64,000 nucleotides of DNA from Oscillospiraceae bacterium (GTDB lineage: Bacteria > Bacillota > Clostridia > Oscillospirales > Ruminococcaceae). The notes beneath the pieces were generated by a model that was not told where the DNA came from, did not search any database, and worked only from the letters and a program-made list of their open reading frames with translations. Each line of letters starts with the position of its first letter. Position 1 is the stretch's first letter. The stretch is from positions 10,408-74,407 of the forward strand of contig CAAGBQ010000131.1 of the NCBI GenBank assembly GCA_900768105.1. The letters run 5' to 3'. Positions 25,667 to 34,351 of the stretch are shown one piece after another. A program made the translations under genes and the position numbers.

Positions 25667-25710
25667 AAAGCAGCAAATTTATAAAATTTGCTGCTTTATA
25701 TTTTTATGTA
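25667..25710 (+). terminator. Terminator after spoVT
   Basis: Perfect 14-bp stem: AAAGCAGCAAATTT (25667-25680), loop ATA, AAATTTGCTGCTTT (25684-25697), then an AT/T-rich tail. Confidence 0.88.
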
Positions 25711-25775
25711 TTATACTTAAAATTATAAAAATGTACGCATTAAAACACAAGGAATGGCTTTATAATGCGCTTTTG

Positions 25776-26675
25776 TTATGAATAAAAATTTGCTTTTCGG
25801 TATTCAAGAGGCGAACATCCCAACATTTCTTTAAATCGGTGAGAAAAATAGCTTCCGTTAGAAAACCCGACGGAAAAACAAATATCAGTAACGGAAGCCT
25901 GCGTTGCGGAAAGAAGCTCCGCGGCTTTTTTTATGCGCAAAGAATCCAGATATTTTATCGGGCTTGTGGACATTGCGGATTTAAAGCGCCGGTAACATTC
26001 CCTTTCGGAAACGCTTGCCGCCGCGGCAATTTCTTTTACGGAAATATTTTCTCCGTAATTTTCTTTTATAAATTCACACATTTCAAAAACGGAGCTTTCG
26101 CCGGAGGAGGGTAAAGATGAGCTTTTTTCTCCAAGGTTTTTAAAAATGTTTATCACAATTTTGCTTAAATCTTCACGAATTGCGAACTCAAACGCAAAAT
26201 CCTCTTCTCTTGCGGCGGAATAAACTCCGTGCAAAAGGTCAAGACAATCGCTTTGCCACAAAACCTCGCTTTGCAGCCGGATAAATGAAAAGGCTTTGTA
26301 GGAAGCAAACGGTTTTATATATTTTTGCATAAAAGGACTTTCGTCTTCGCCACCGCAGATAAAGGACGAATCAAAAACCGCGGTAACAAATTCCGAAGAA
26401 TCACCGAAGCGGTTCATTCCGTGAAAAACATTGGAATTTATAAAAACACCCTCGCCTTCGGAAAGAAGCAGCTCCGTATTGTCGATAAAAAAGCGCACCT
26501 TGCCGCGGATTACAAGGCTTATTTCAAATTCCCGGTGCCAGTGCGCGGGAATATATTGCCCAAGGTATTTTTTTATGTCGGAATAATAAACCGCGAACGG
26601 AAATCCGGCACTTTTGTGGGCGTCATATTGGCAATGTTCTTTGCCCATCTTAATTTCGGTAAGAGTTTTCAGCAT
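25776..26675 (-). CDS. AraC-family transcriptional regulator
   Basis: 299 aa. An N-terminal cupin (about residues 35-110; AHWHREFEISLVIRGKVRFF) would bind a sugar or other effector. The C-terminal AraC domain has two helix-turn-helix units: ISVKEIAAAASVSERECYRR and VTDICFSVGFSNGSYFSHRF. It is divergent from the zinc alcohol dehydrogenase gene at 26900 and probably activates it (inference from position). No other target is nearby. Confidence 0.92.
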   Translation of the reverse strand: MLKTLTEIKMGKEHCQYDAHKSAGFPFAVYYSDIKKYLGQYIPAHWHREFEISLVIRGKVRFFIDNTELLLSEGEGVFINSNVFHGMNRFGDSSEFVTAVFDSSFICGGEDESPFMQKYIKPFASYKAFSFIRLQSEVLWQSDCLDLLHGVYSAAREEDFAFEFAIREDLSKIVINIFKNLGEKSSSLPSSGESSVFEMCEFIKENYGENISVKEIAAAASVSERECYRRFKSAMSTSPIKYLDSLRIKKAAELLSATQASVTDICFSVGFSNGSYFSHRFKEMLGCSPLEYRKANFYS

Positions 26676-26832
26676 AGTTTTGCCCTTATAGTTTGTTAAA
26701 TAATATTTTAAATTTTTGGCGGAATAATTATAAAATATGTCACTTTTGTTGTATTAAAATCATTATAACAACGCTAAAATAAAATTGCAAGACAAAAAAG
26801 TTGTTTTTGCATTAACAAAAATATATGCGGTT

Positions 26833-26861
26833 GCGCGGCTGCGCCGCGCGCCCGAAAGGGC
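26833..26861. repeat. Two GC-rich hairpins upstream of the alcohol dehydrogenase gene
   Basis: GCGCGGC-TGC-GCCGCGC (26833-26849) is immediately followed by GCCC-GAAA-GGGC (26850-26861), a GNRA-type tetraloop hairpin. They stand out in AT-rich surroundings, 40 bp before the start codon. They could be a 5' leader structure or a degraded repeat. Confidence 0.5.
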
Positions 26862-26899
26862 AAACGCAAAAAATAAAAAACGAAATGAAGCATATTTAA

Positions 26900-27937
26900 A
26901 TGAAAGCAGCAATTTACCACGGAATTGAAAATGTAACGGTAGAAGAAATCGCCATGCCGGAATGCGGCGATTATGATGTAATTATCAAAAATATCCGCTC
27001 CGGAATTTGCGGCACGGATATCGGCGCCTATTACCACGGTGGAGAAGCCGCCGGAATCTTTCCGGAAAATCAGTTCGGCCACGAGATGGCAAGCGTAGTT
27101 TATAAAGTGGGCGCAAAGGTAGATCCGGAAATCAAAGAGGGTATGAGGGTATTTCTCAATCCCTGCCTGTGCAAGCGTCCGGATTGCGGTCTTTCCGTTC
27201 TCTCTATCTGCGATGAAAGCGGCGCATTTTCTCAATATGTTCAGGTTCAGGATGCAAAGCTTCACTATAACCTTTTCCCGCTTCCGGAAAATGTGTCCTT
27301 TAATGAAGCGGCCCTTATCGAGCCTTATTCCGTGGGTATGCACGGTGTGAATATGGGAAAAGGCAAAAAAGGCGACCGCGTTGTGATTTTCGGCGCGGGA
27401 ATGATTGGACTTTCCGCTCTTTCAGCCTGCATAAGCAAAGGCATTGAGGAAGTTGTGGTGGTTGATGTAAACGAATGGCGCCTTGAAAAGGCAAAGGAAA
27501 TGGGCGCAATTCCGTTTAACGCAAAAAGCGGCAGCCTTAAAGAGTTCCTTAAAGAGAAATTCGGTGCCGGTCTTTCAAGTATGGCAGGTCAGGAGGCCGT
27601 TGACATTGACCTTTACATAGATACGGTGGGCGCAAAAAATATTATGCCGGATGTGCTCTCTATGGCAAAAAATCACTCCCGTTTTGTAATAGTCGCGCTT
27701 TATCATCAGGATGTTACCATTAACCCCTATCAAATTCTCGGCGCGGAAATGGAAGTGGTAGGCTCCTTTGCTTATGCGAACAGCGACATTGAGGAGGTTA
27801 TTGAATCCCTCCACGCAAAATCCACTCCTATCGAGCAGATTATTACTCATCATTTCACTCTTGACAGAATAAACGACGCCTTTGCCCAGGCAAAGGACGC
27901 AGATTGCGCCCTTAAGGTAATTATAGACCACGAATAA
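26900..27937 (+). CDS. Zinc-dependent alcohol/polyol dehydrogenase (MDR family)
   Basis: 345 aa. The GroES-like part (1-150) has GICGTDIGAYYHGG (catalytic-zinc Cys) and FGHEMASVV (GHE). The NAD domain (155-290) has VVIFGAGMIGLSALSACISK and an acidic VVVDVNEWR, which favours NAD. The structural-zinc lobe CLCKRPDCGLSVLSIC does not have the usual spacing. Length and pattern fit sorbitol, threonine or butanediol-type dehydrogenases. It is probably controlled by the divergent AraC regulator. I see no strong Shine-Dalgarno site before ATG 26900. Confidence 0.88.
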   Translation: MKAAIYHGIENVTVEEIAMPECGDYDVIIKNIRSGICGTDIGAYYHGGEAAGIFPENQFGHEMASVVYKVGAKVDPEIKEGMRVFLNPCLCKRPDCGLSVLSICDESGAFSQYVQVQDAKLHYNLFPLPENVSFNEAALIEPYSVGMHGVNMGKGKKGDRVVIFGAGMIGLSALSACISKGIEEVVVVDVNEWRLEKAKEMGAIPFNAKSGSLKEFLKEKFGAGLSSMAGQEAVDIDLYIDTVGAKNIMPDVLSMAKNHSRFVIVALYHQDVTINPYQILGAEMEVVGSFAYANSDIEEVIESLHAKSTPIEQIITHHFTLDRINDAFAQAKDADCALKVIIDHE

Positions 27938-27955
27938 TTTTTTTGCATTATAGAG

Positions 27956-27987
27956 AAGGCTCCGCTTTTGCGGAGCTTTCTTTTTTT
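27956..27987 (+). terminator. Terminator after the dehydrogenase gene
   Basis: Stem AAGGCTCCGC / GCGGAGCTTT with a TTTT loop, then a seven-T run. Confidence 0.85.
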
Positions 27988-27992
27988 GCAAA

Positions 27993-28026
27993 AATGCGTC
28001 CGCTTTTATTCAAAAGCGGACGCATT
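27993..28026. terminator. Second, bidirectional hairpin terminator
   Basis: Perfect 15-bp stem: AATGCGTCCGCTTTT (27993-28007), loop ATTC, AAAAGCGGACGCATT (28012-28026). It lies between the dehydrogenase unit and the converging small gene at 28049 and probably serves the minus strand. Confidence 0.75.
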
Positions 28027-28048
28027 AGTAATAAACAAAATACAAAAA

Positions 28049-28276
28049 TTAAAGGAAACCAAGCTCTTTGTTATAGGGGCACCATGGACGAACTTCAATT
28101 ATATTCCGGCAATCCGGATCGGTGCAGCGGACATAATAGCTGTTCATCCAACCGTAGGCGTCCGGCTGTTCCATGGGGTCATATGCGTGAACAATATAAT
28201 AGCCGTTGTCGTCTTTATAAGCGCCGTCCTCAATCATATTGTAAATTTTTCCGTTAAATTTTATTTCACTGCGCAT
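28049..28276 (-). CDS. Small protein of unknown function, 75 aa
   Basis: ATG 28276 is chosen because GGAGG lies 8 bp upstream; a GTG further out would cover that site. The protein is soluble, acidic and rich in aromatic residues. It has three cysteines near the end in YVRCTDPDCRNIIEVRPWC, arranged C-x4-C-x9-C. I do not recognise a family. It is downstream of, and co-oriented with, three other unrecognised genes (28420-29417), with 140 bp between. Confidence 0.6.
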   Translation of the reverse strand: MRSEIKFNGKIYNMIEDGAYKDDNGYYIVHAYDPMEQPDAYGWMNSYYVRCTDPDCRNIIEVRPWCPYNKELGFL

Positions 28277-28419
28277 AAGATCTACCTCCACAGTACTTAC
28301 TAAAAATAAGAATACTACAAAATAAAATAAAAATCAAGATATTCTATGCTATATTTTACCCAAAGCAGGGAGGATAATGCGGACGAAAATAAAATCGGCG
28401 ATAAAGCCAATACCTTTTA

Positions 28420-28806
28420 CTATGCAACAAATTTCTTTTTAAATAAGAATGGAATATCCGCAAACGCTGTAAAACCCATGTATTGGGGGCCGGTTTCCAA
28501 ACCGTTTATGTTTCCCAAGTTCAAACATCCGCAGCTTCCGCTTATATTACAATTATCATTATTACAAATGGTGTGGAAAGTGCATTTTTGACCGTTTGGA
28601 CTGACAAAGCACCCTATGGGACAGCTGTTTTTTGAAATCCCTTTTCCGGCGATGGCTGTGTTATAAGAAGCATAGCGGCGGACATTTTCGGATGCAGTTA
28701 TAGAGGTAAGCTGCCATTCGGAATCGGGACTTTCCTGATATTCTAAAAAAGCTTTTCCGGCAAGGGCATTGTATTGGTACCGAGCTTCCGTATTATAGAA
28801 CGACAT
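28420..28806 (-). CDS. Cysteine-rich hypothetical protein, 128 aa
   Basis: Starts immediately after the stop of the upstream gene (TAA then ATG), with no clear ribosome site. It has no signal peptide. A central cysteine patch (about residues 62-94: CPIGCFVSPNGQKC, then HTICNNDNCNISGSCGC) holds eight cysteines in about 33 residues, suggesting metal binding or disulfides. No family is recognised. It may be translated by coupling to the upstream gene. Confidence 0.5.
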   Translation of the reverse strand: MSFYNTEARYQYNALAGKAFLEYQESPDSEWQLTSITASENVRRYASYNTAIAGKGISKNSCPIGCFVSPNGQKCTFHTICNNDNCNISGSCGCLNLGNINGLETGPQYMGFTAFADIPFLFKKKFVA

Positions 28807-29091
28807 TTAATCGGGTTCTCTGCCATCTTGTTTTGCCTTTAGGTATTCTTCACTATAAACAGCATATTCAACGGAATAATTTGAAACAGGACGCCACCAC
28901 AGCATATCGGGATTGCCGTAAACAAAATCAAGCGTATTGGTCGGGCGGTATAATCTGTATATACAATCACCGACTTGAAACCATATAAGATAATCGTTTG
29001 CCGAAACCTTTACAATTTCACCGTCAATTGATTTTGGTAAAGCGAAAACAAAATTTATATCGGCTGCATCCCAATCACTGCGGTAAATCAT
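28807..29091 (-). CDS. Hypothetical protein, 94 aa
   Basis: A small, soluble, acidic protein rich in Trp and Tyr (for example DMLWWRPVSNYSVEYAVYSE). It begins 11 bp after the secreted-protein gene at 29103, without a visible Shine-Dalgarno sequence, and directly abuts the next gene. No family is recognised. The lack of ribosome sites in this run leaves open that these are pieces of a decayed larger gene. Confidence 0.45.
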   Translation of the reverse strand: MIYRSDWDAADINFVFALPKSIDGEIVKVSANDYLIWFQVGDCIYRLYRPTNTLDFVYGNPDMLWWRPVSNYSVEYAVYSEEYLKAKQDGREPD

Positions 29092-29102
29092 ATTGTTAAT
29101 AA

Positions 29103-29417
29103 CTAGAATAGGTCATTGTTCGCAACAACATAATCGGTTACACAGCCATTATCAATTAGTAATTCGGAAGCTTTGTCCCAATATGCTCCCCGGGGTGTGA
29201 AATGTAGTTTATATAGGTTGCCGTCCTCAACTTCATAGCAGTGTTCATTGCGGATTTCTGTAAGCTGTTCACTGTTGTATGGTTTTTCCGAGGAAAAATA
29301 AATGAAATACGCCGTTTCGTCCGCGGTGCTTTCAAGGGCAGCCGCGGCAACGGAAAAAGATAAACAAAAGGAAACTGTCAGTAATAAAGATGACAACAGT
29401 GTGAATAGTTTTTTCAT
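29103..29417 (-). CDS. Secreted small protein of unknown function, 104 aa
   Basis: ATG 29417 follows GAGGAAAG. MKKLFTLLSSLLLTVSFCLS then FSVAAAALES is a good signal peptide with probable cleavage after an AxA near residue 27. The mature part of about 77 residues is acidic and has two cysteines (HCYEVEDG and DNGCVTDY) that could form one disulfide. No family is recognised. It is the first gene of a four-gene minus-strand run and probably has its promoter in the AT-rich stretch after 29420. Confidence 0.65.
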   Translation of the reverse strand: MKKLFTLLSSLLLTVSFCLSFSVAAAALESTADETAYFIYFSSEKPYNSEQLTEIRNEHCYEVEDGNLYKLHFTPRGAYWDKASELLIDNGCVTDYVVANNDLF

Positions 29418-29612
29418 ATTATCTTTCCTCTGAAAATAAATTTCATAGAATTTGCACTTCCGGCAAGGATGATATTTTATATTCACTTATATACTATGTT
29501 ATATTTGTAAATTTATAAATAGGCAATATGAAATAAATTTAATGAAATATTATAACAATATAGTTGTGCCATATAAAGATTTTACGAAACTGTTAATTTT
29601 GCAGATTTGCTC

Positions 29613-29641
29613 TTGCAATTTTGTGTGGATGTTCTTATAAT
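29613..29641 (+). promoter_or_regulatory. Promoter of the MarR/ABC exporter operon
   Basis: TTGCAA (29613-29618), 17-bp spacer, TATAAT (29636-29641). The expected start point is close to 29648, just before the palindrome at 29659. Confidence 0.75.
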
Positions 29642-29658
29642 ATGTTGCATGTCAAACA

Positions 29659-29672
29659 GTTGAATATTCAAC
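29659..29672. promoter_or_regulatory. Palindrome, candidate MarR operator
   Basis: Perfect 14-bp palindrome GTTGAATATTCAAC, just downstream of the -10 element at 29636-29641 and 27 bp before the marR start. Its position suits autorepression by the encoded MarR protein. Confidence 0.6.
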
Positions 29673-29698
29673 AATAATTTTAGGAAGGGAGAGGCTTT

Positions 29699-30157
29699 AT
29701 GGACGAAAGACCGATAGGAATGGAACTGCGCAGGCTTTCGCTTCTTATGTCAAGGTATATGGAGGCACATTCCAACTGCAAAAGAATAGAGGAAATAACC
29801 GGTACCAACGGTTGGGTAATTGCCTATATCGGGGCAAAAAAAGGCGACGCCTTTCAGCGCGACCTTGAAAGAACCTTTGGAATAACGCGCTCCACCGCTT
29901 CAAAAACCGTTGACGCAATGGTCAAAAAAGGCTTTATTGAAAGAAAAAGCGTGGATTACGACGCCCGCCTTAAAAAGCTTGTGCTTACGGAAAAGGCCGT
30001 TGGCGTGCTTGACCTTATGGATGCGGACGGCGAAAGAATGGAAGCGGCGCTTATGAATGATTTTTCCGAAGAGGAAAGGAAAAAGCTGCGCGGTTATATT
30101 GCCAGAATGACAAAAAATCTTGAGAATTATCCGGAGGATAAAGTATGCTCAAATTGA
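29699..30157 (+). CDS. MarR-family transcriptional regulator
   Basis: 152 aa. The winged-helix core is visible: RDLERTFGITRSTASKTVDA (recognition helix) and MVKKGFIERKSVDYDARLKK (wing). GGAAGGGAGAGG precedes the ATG. It overlaps the first exporter gene by 13 bp. MarR proteins in this arrangement repress an adjacent drug exporter and let go on binding a small molecule; the palindrome at 29659 is the likely site. Confidence 0.92.
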   Translation: MDERPIGMELRRLSLLMSRYMEAHSNCKRIEEITGTNGWVIAYIGAKKGDAFQRDLERTFGITRSTASKTVDAMVKKGFIERKSVDYDARLKKLVLTEKAVGVLDLMDADGERMEAALMNDFSEEERKKLRGYIARMTKNLENYPEDKVCSN

Positions 30158-31902
30158 TAAAAAGGCTTTCAAAATGTATAAGGGAGTATAAGCTTCCCTC
30201 CATACTTTCCGCCGTATTTGTCGGCTTGGAGGTAATTATGGAGGTGCTTATCCCTCTTGAGATGTCGAATATGATAGATTTCGGCATAAATGCCGGCAAT
30301 ATGGCTTATGTTACAAAAAGCGGAGTAAAGCTTATTATTTTTGCTCTGCTTGCCATACTTTGCGGCAACCTTGCCGGAAGGTGTTGCGCAATAGCCTCAA
30401 GCGGCTTTGCAAGAAATGTGCGCCACGATATGTATTATAACATTCAGAATTTTTCTTTTTCCAATATAGATAAATTCTCCACCTCCAGCCTTGTTACAAG
30501 GATGACTACGGATGTTTCCAATGTTCAAAACGCATATCAAATGCTTATCAGAATGGCGTTTCGTTCGCCGATGATGATGATTTTCTCCACGGTGTTTGCG
30601 TTCCGCATTTATCCGCGGCTTGCGGTAATTTTTGTTGCCTGCCTTCCGATTCTTATGGTTGGGCTTTATTTCATAATGACAAAAACCCACCCGATTTTCA
30701 AGCGGGTGTTTAAAACCTATGACCTGCTTAACCAAAAGGTACAGGAAAACCTTCGTGGAATCCGTGTTGTAAAATCCTTTATCCGCGAGGAGCACGAAAT
30801 TGATAAATTTGAGGAAACCTCGGAAAGCATCCGTTCCGATTTTACCAGGGCGGAAAAGAACCTTGCATGGAATGCACCGCTTATGCAGGGCTGTTCCTAT
30901 ACCTGCATGATAATTGTTTCATGGCTTGGCGCAAAGGCAATTGTTGCCTGCGGAGGCGACCCCGCCGTTGGCCTTTCCACCGGTAATCTGATGAGCCTTA
31001 TCACCTATGCAATGCAGATTCTTATGAGCGTGATGATGCTTACAATGGTGTTTGTTATGTCCACCATTGCAAGGGAAGGCGCAGAGCGTATTTGCGAGGT
31101 GCTTGATGAAAAAAGCGACCTTACCAACTGTGAAAATCCTGTGGAAACTGTTCCGGACGGCAGCGTAAGCTTTGACCATGTGAATTTTTACTATTCCAAA
31201 ACTGCCGATAAGCTTTGTCTTGATGATGTTACCGTGGATATAAAATCCGGCGAAACGGTAGGTATAATCGGCGGCACGGGTTCTTCAAAATCTACCTTTG
31301 TTCAGATGATACCGCGTCTTTATGATGTTACCGGCGGCAGCGTTAAGGTGGGTGGCCGCGATGTGCGTGAATATGACCTTGAGGCGCTGCGTAATGCGGT
31401 TGCGGTGGTGCTGCAAAAAAATGTGCTCTTTTCCGGCACTGTAAAAGAAAACCTCCGTTGGGGCAACGAAAACGCCACCGATGAGGAGATTATTGAAGCC
31501 TGCAAGCTTGCCCAGGCGGATGACTTTGTTCGGAAAATGCCGCAAGGCTATGATACTTATATTGAGCAGGGCGGTTCCAATGTTTCCGGCGGACAAAAGC
31601 AGCGGCTTTGTATAGCGCGCGCATTGCTTAAAAAGCCAAAGGTGCTTATTCTTGACGATTCCACAAGCGCGGTGGATACAAAGACCGATGCGCTTATCCG
31701 CGAAGCCTTCCGCGAATATATTCCCGATACCACAAAAATTATTATTGCCCAGCGCATTGCTTCCGTTCAGGATGCAGATAAGATAATTGTTCTTGATGGA
31801 GGCAAAATTGCCGCGATGGGCACTCACGAGGAGCTTGTAAAAACAAGCGACATTTACCGCGAGGTTTATGAATCCCAGAAAGGAGGTATGTCCGATGACT
31901 GA
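30145..31902 (+). CDS. ABC exporter subunit A (permease-ATPase half-transporter)
   Basis: 585 aa: six membrane helices (about 15-310), then the ATPase domain. Walker A is GIIGGTGSSKSTF, the signature VSGGQKQRL, and Walker B VLILDDSTSAVD. The residue after Walker B is Asp, not the catalytic Glu. That is the known mark of the degenerate site in heterodimeric exporters of the BmrC/D or TM287/288 kind. It pairs with the next gene, which has the Glu. Likely substrates are drugs or lipophilic toxins (inference from the MarR neighbour). Confidence 0.93.
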   Translation: MLKLIKRLSKCIREYKLPSILSAVFVGLEVIMEVLIPLEMSNMIDFGINAGNMAYVTKSGVKLIIFALLAILCGNLAGRCCAIASSGFARNVRHDMYYNIQNFSFSNIDKFSTSSLVTRMTTDVSNVQNAYQMLIRMAFRSPMMMIFSTVFAFRIYPRLAVIFVACLPILMVGLYFIMTKTHPIFKRVFKTYDLLNQKVQENLRGIRVVKSFIREEHEIDKFEETSESIRSDFTRAEKNLAWNAPLMQGCSYTCMIIVSWLGAKAIVACGGDPAVGLSTGNLMSLITYAMQILMSVMMLTMVFVMSTIAREGAERICEVLDEKSDLTNCENPVETVPDGSVSFDHVNFYYSKTADKLCLDDVTVDIKSGETVGIIGGTGSSKSTFVQMIPRLYDVTGGSVKVGGRDVREYDLEALRNAVAVVLQKNVLFSGTVKENLRWGNENATDEEIIEACKLAQADDFVRKMPQGYDTYIEQGGSNVSGGQKQRLCIARALLKKPKVLILDDSTSAVDTKTDALIREAFREYIPDTTKIIIAQRIASVQDADKIIVLDGGKIAAMGTHEELVKTSDIYREVYESQKGGMSDD

Positions 31903-33856
31903 AAGCGCAAAAATGCCCGCGCAGGGAAAAGAAAAACCGAATAAACGCCCAACAAACGGAACAAAGGGCGCGCCGATTAAGAATATTGATTTGGCAACGG
32001 TGAAAAGGCTGTTCACCTATTTCCGCGGGTATCGTCTTAAAATGGTTTTTGTGCTTGTGTGCATAGTATTAAGCACCCTTGCAAGCGTTTCTTCATCGCT
32101 TTTCCTCAAATCCCTTATTGATGATTATATTGAACCGCTTATCGGTCAATCCGCGCCGAATTTTACTCCGCTTATTTGGGCGCTTTGCGGAATGGGCTGC
32201 CTTTATCTTACCGGTATGCTTTCTTCGCTTTTTTATAACAGAACAATGGCGGAGGTTACGCAGGGTGTGCTCAAGAATGTGCGTGACGATATGTTCGAGC
32301 ATATGCAAACCCTGCCGGTAAAGTATTTTGATACTCATACCCACGGAGATGTTATGAGTTATTACACCAACGACGCGGACGCTTTGCGTATGATGCTTTC
32401 GCAAAGCTTGCCGCAGGTGGTGCAGTCTATATTGAGCATTGTTTTCGTTTCACTGTCTATGATGTATCAAAGCCTTTTGCTTACCGCAATAGTAATTGCG
32501 TTCAGCTTTTTTATGATGAAGCTTGTGGGCGTGGTTGCGGGCAAATCCAGCGGATATTTTATGAGCGCGCAGCGCTCCATCGCCGGAATGAACGGTTATA
32601 TTGAGGAAATGATAAACGGCCAAAAGGTAGTAAAGGTTTTTAACCATGAGGAAAAAGCAAAGGAAGCCTTTGACCTGCGCAACGAAGAGCTTTGTTCCAA
32701 TGTTTCAAATGCAAACAAATATGCAAATACCCTTATGCCGCTTATGAACGGGCTTGGCTATGTGCTTTATGTAATTATTGCAATTGTTGGCGGCACCCTT
32801 GCAATAAACGGTGTTACCAATGTGGGTCTTTCCGGAGTGAATGTGCTCACCCTTGGCGTAATCGCTTCTTTCCTTCAGCTTTCCCGCAGCTTCTGCCAGC
32901 CGATAGGTCAGGTTTCCCAGCAAATTAACTCCGTTATTATGGCGGTTTCCGGCGCAAAAAGAATATTTGAGCTTATCGATGAGCCTTCCGAAGAGGATAC
33001 CGGTAAAATCACCCTTGTAAACTGCACCGAAAAGAACGGCACCGTTGAGGAAACAAAAGAATTTACCGAAGAATGGGCATGGAAAATTCCGAAGGAGGAC
33101 GGCGGCTTTGAATACCGCAAGCTCCGCGGAGAGGTTCACCTTGAGCATGTGGATTTTTCTTATGAAAAGGGAAAACAGGTGCTTCATGATGTAACCTTCT
33201 ATGCCGAACCCGGACAAAAGGTTGCTCTTGTTGGCGCAACCGGCGCGGGCAAAACCACAATAACAAATCTTATCAACCATTTTTATGACATCGACAGCGG
33301 TAAAATCACCTATGACGGAATCGACATAAAGGACATCCGCAAGGATGACCTGCGCCGCTCCATGGGCATTGTTCTTCAGGATGTAAACCTTTTTACCGGC
33401 ACGGTTATGGAAAACCTGCGCTATGGCAGGCTTGACGCAACGGACGAAGAATGTATTGCCGCTGCGGAGCTTGTTAATGCGGACAGCTTTATCCGTATGC
33501 TGCCGAACGGCTATAACACAATGCTTTCCGGCGACGGAAGCGGGCTTTCTCAAGGTCAGCGTCAGCTTATCTCCATTGCAAGGGCGGCCGTTGCCGATCC
33601 GCCGGTTATGATTCTTGATGAAGCGACCTCCTCCATAGATACCCGAACCGAAAGTATAGTGCAAAACGGCATGGATGCGCTTATGCACGGAAGAACGGTA
33701 TTTGTAATTGCACACCGCCTTTCCACTGTACGCAATTCCGATGTGATAATGGTGCTTGAAAACGGAAAAATCATCGAGCGCGGCAATCACGAAAAGCTTA
33801 TGGCGGAAAAAGGCAAATATTATCAGCTTTATACCGGCGCGTTCGAGCTTGAGTAA
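31895..33856 (+). CDS. ABC exporter subunit B (permease-ATPase half-transporter)
   Basis: 653 aa from ATG 31895, which overlaps the previous gene by 8 bp and has AAAGGAGG 8 bp upstream. An N-terminal soluble tail (about 30 residues) comes before six membrane helices. The ATPase domain has Walker A GATGAGKTTI, signature LSQGQRQLI and Walker B VMILDEATSSID with the catalytic Glu. An insertion of about 40 residues before the ATPase domain (TEKNGTVEETKEFTEEWAWK) is common in this subunit type. It forms the catalytic partner of the upstream half-transporter. Confidence 0.93.
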   Translation: MTESAKMPAQGKEKPNKRPTNGTKGAPIKNIDLATVKRLFTYFRGYRLKMVFVLVCIVLSTLASVSSSLFLKSLIDDYIEPLIGQSAPNFTPLIWALCGMGCLYLTGMLSSLFYNRTMAEVTQGVLKNVRDDMFEHMQTLPVKYFDTHTHGDVMSYYTNDADALRMMLSQSLPQVVQSILSIVFVSLSMMYQSLLLTAIVIAFSFFMMKLVGVVAGKSSGYFMSAQRSIAGMNGYIEEMINGQKVVKVFNHEEKAKEAFDLRNEELCSNVSNANKYANTLMPLMNGLGYVLYVIIAIVGGTLAINGVTNVGLSGVNVLTLGVIASFLQLSRSFCQPIGQVSQQINSVIMAVSGAKRIFELIDEPSEEDTGKITLVNCTEKNGTVEETKEFTEEWAWKIPKEDGGFEYRKLRGEVHLEHVDFSYEKGKQVLHDVTFYAEPGQKVALVGATGAGKTTITNLINHFYDIDSGKITYDGIDIKDIRKDDLRRSMGIVLQDVNLFTGTVMENLRYGRLDATDEECIAAAELVNADSFIRMLPNGYNTMLSGDGSGLSQGQRQLISIARAAVADPPVMILDEATSSIDTRTESIVQNGMDALMHGRTVFVIAHRLSTVRNSDVIMVLENGKIIERGNHEKLMAEKGKYYQLYTGAFELE

Positions 33857-33899
33857 TAAAGTAAGAAGAGGATACCACCCGAAAGCCGGAATACGCAAA

Positions 33900-33930
33900 A
33901 AAACACCTGCACAATTTGTGCAGGTGTTTT
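33900..33930. terminator. Bidirectional terminator after the exporter operon
   Basis: About 15-bp stem AAAACACCTGCACAA / TTGTGCAGGTGTTTT with a minimal loop, between the exporter (plus) and the converging gene ending at 33938 (minus). Confidence 0.85.
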
Positions 33931-33937
33931 GTGCTTT

Positions 33938-34327
33938 TTAGGTGTAATCTTCCAAAGCAACCGGCGTGCCGCCGCTGCGTAGGGCAATGCGATACGCGCC
34001 GCCGGTATAAAAAGCAATCACATTCGGTTCATGGCTGCTTTCACCGTTTATCGCAAAAAGCGGAGTGCCTTTTTCAAGGCAGTCGGAGGAAAGCTCGCCG
34101 CATTCGAAAAACGGCCTTGCGGTTTCTTCGCTCTCAATTTCGCCGATTTGACCGCCTATAATTTCCGGGGAAATTTTTGAGAAAATCGCATGGTAGTATT
34201 CACCGCCGTAAACTATAAATTTTTGCGGCAATTTTTGCGCCATAACGGAATACACGCAAAGCAGCGCAAAAATCAGCGCTGCGGCAATGATAACTGCGGC
34301 GGTGCGTTTGCTTATCCTGACAGTCAT
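33938..34327 (-). CDS. Membrane-anchored hypothetical protein, paralogue of 34352
   Basis: 129 aa. One N-terminal membrane helix (residues about 9-29) is followed by an extracytoplasmic domain. YGGEYYHAIFSKISPEIIGG then QIGEIES matches the neighbour's DGKYYYSVGAAVDPAFLGEE then AGEIEH. Both continue with a conserved F-x(n)-G...Y...G.P.Y.V/I pattern, so the two arose by duplication. The pattern resembles small exported proteins linked to copper-amine-oxidase-N or PepSY-like folds, but I cannot assign a family. Confidence 0.6.
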   Translation of the reverse strand: MTVRISKRTAAVIIAAALIFALLCVYSVMAQKLPQKFIVYGGEYYHAIFSKISPEIIGGQIGEIESEETARPFFECGELSSDCLEKGTPLFAINGESSHEPNVIAFYTGGAYRIALRSGGTPVALEDYT

Positions 34328-34351
34328 AGCTTTACCTCTCTATATATGGTT

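Noticed and set aside
32705..33898. 397-codon minus-strand frame opposite the second ABC half-transporter
   Set aside because: Antisense to conserved Walker and signature motifs; no start signal.
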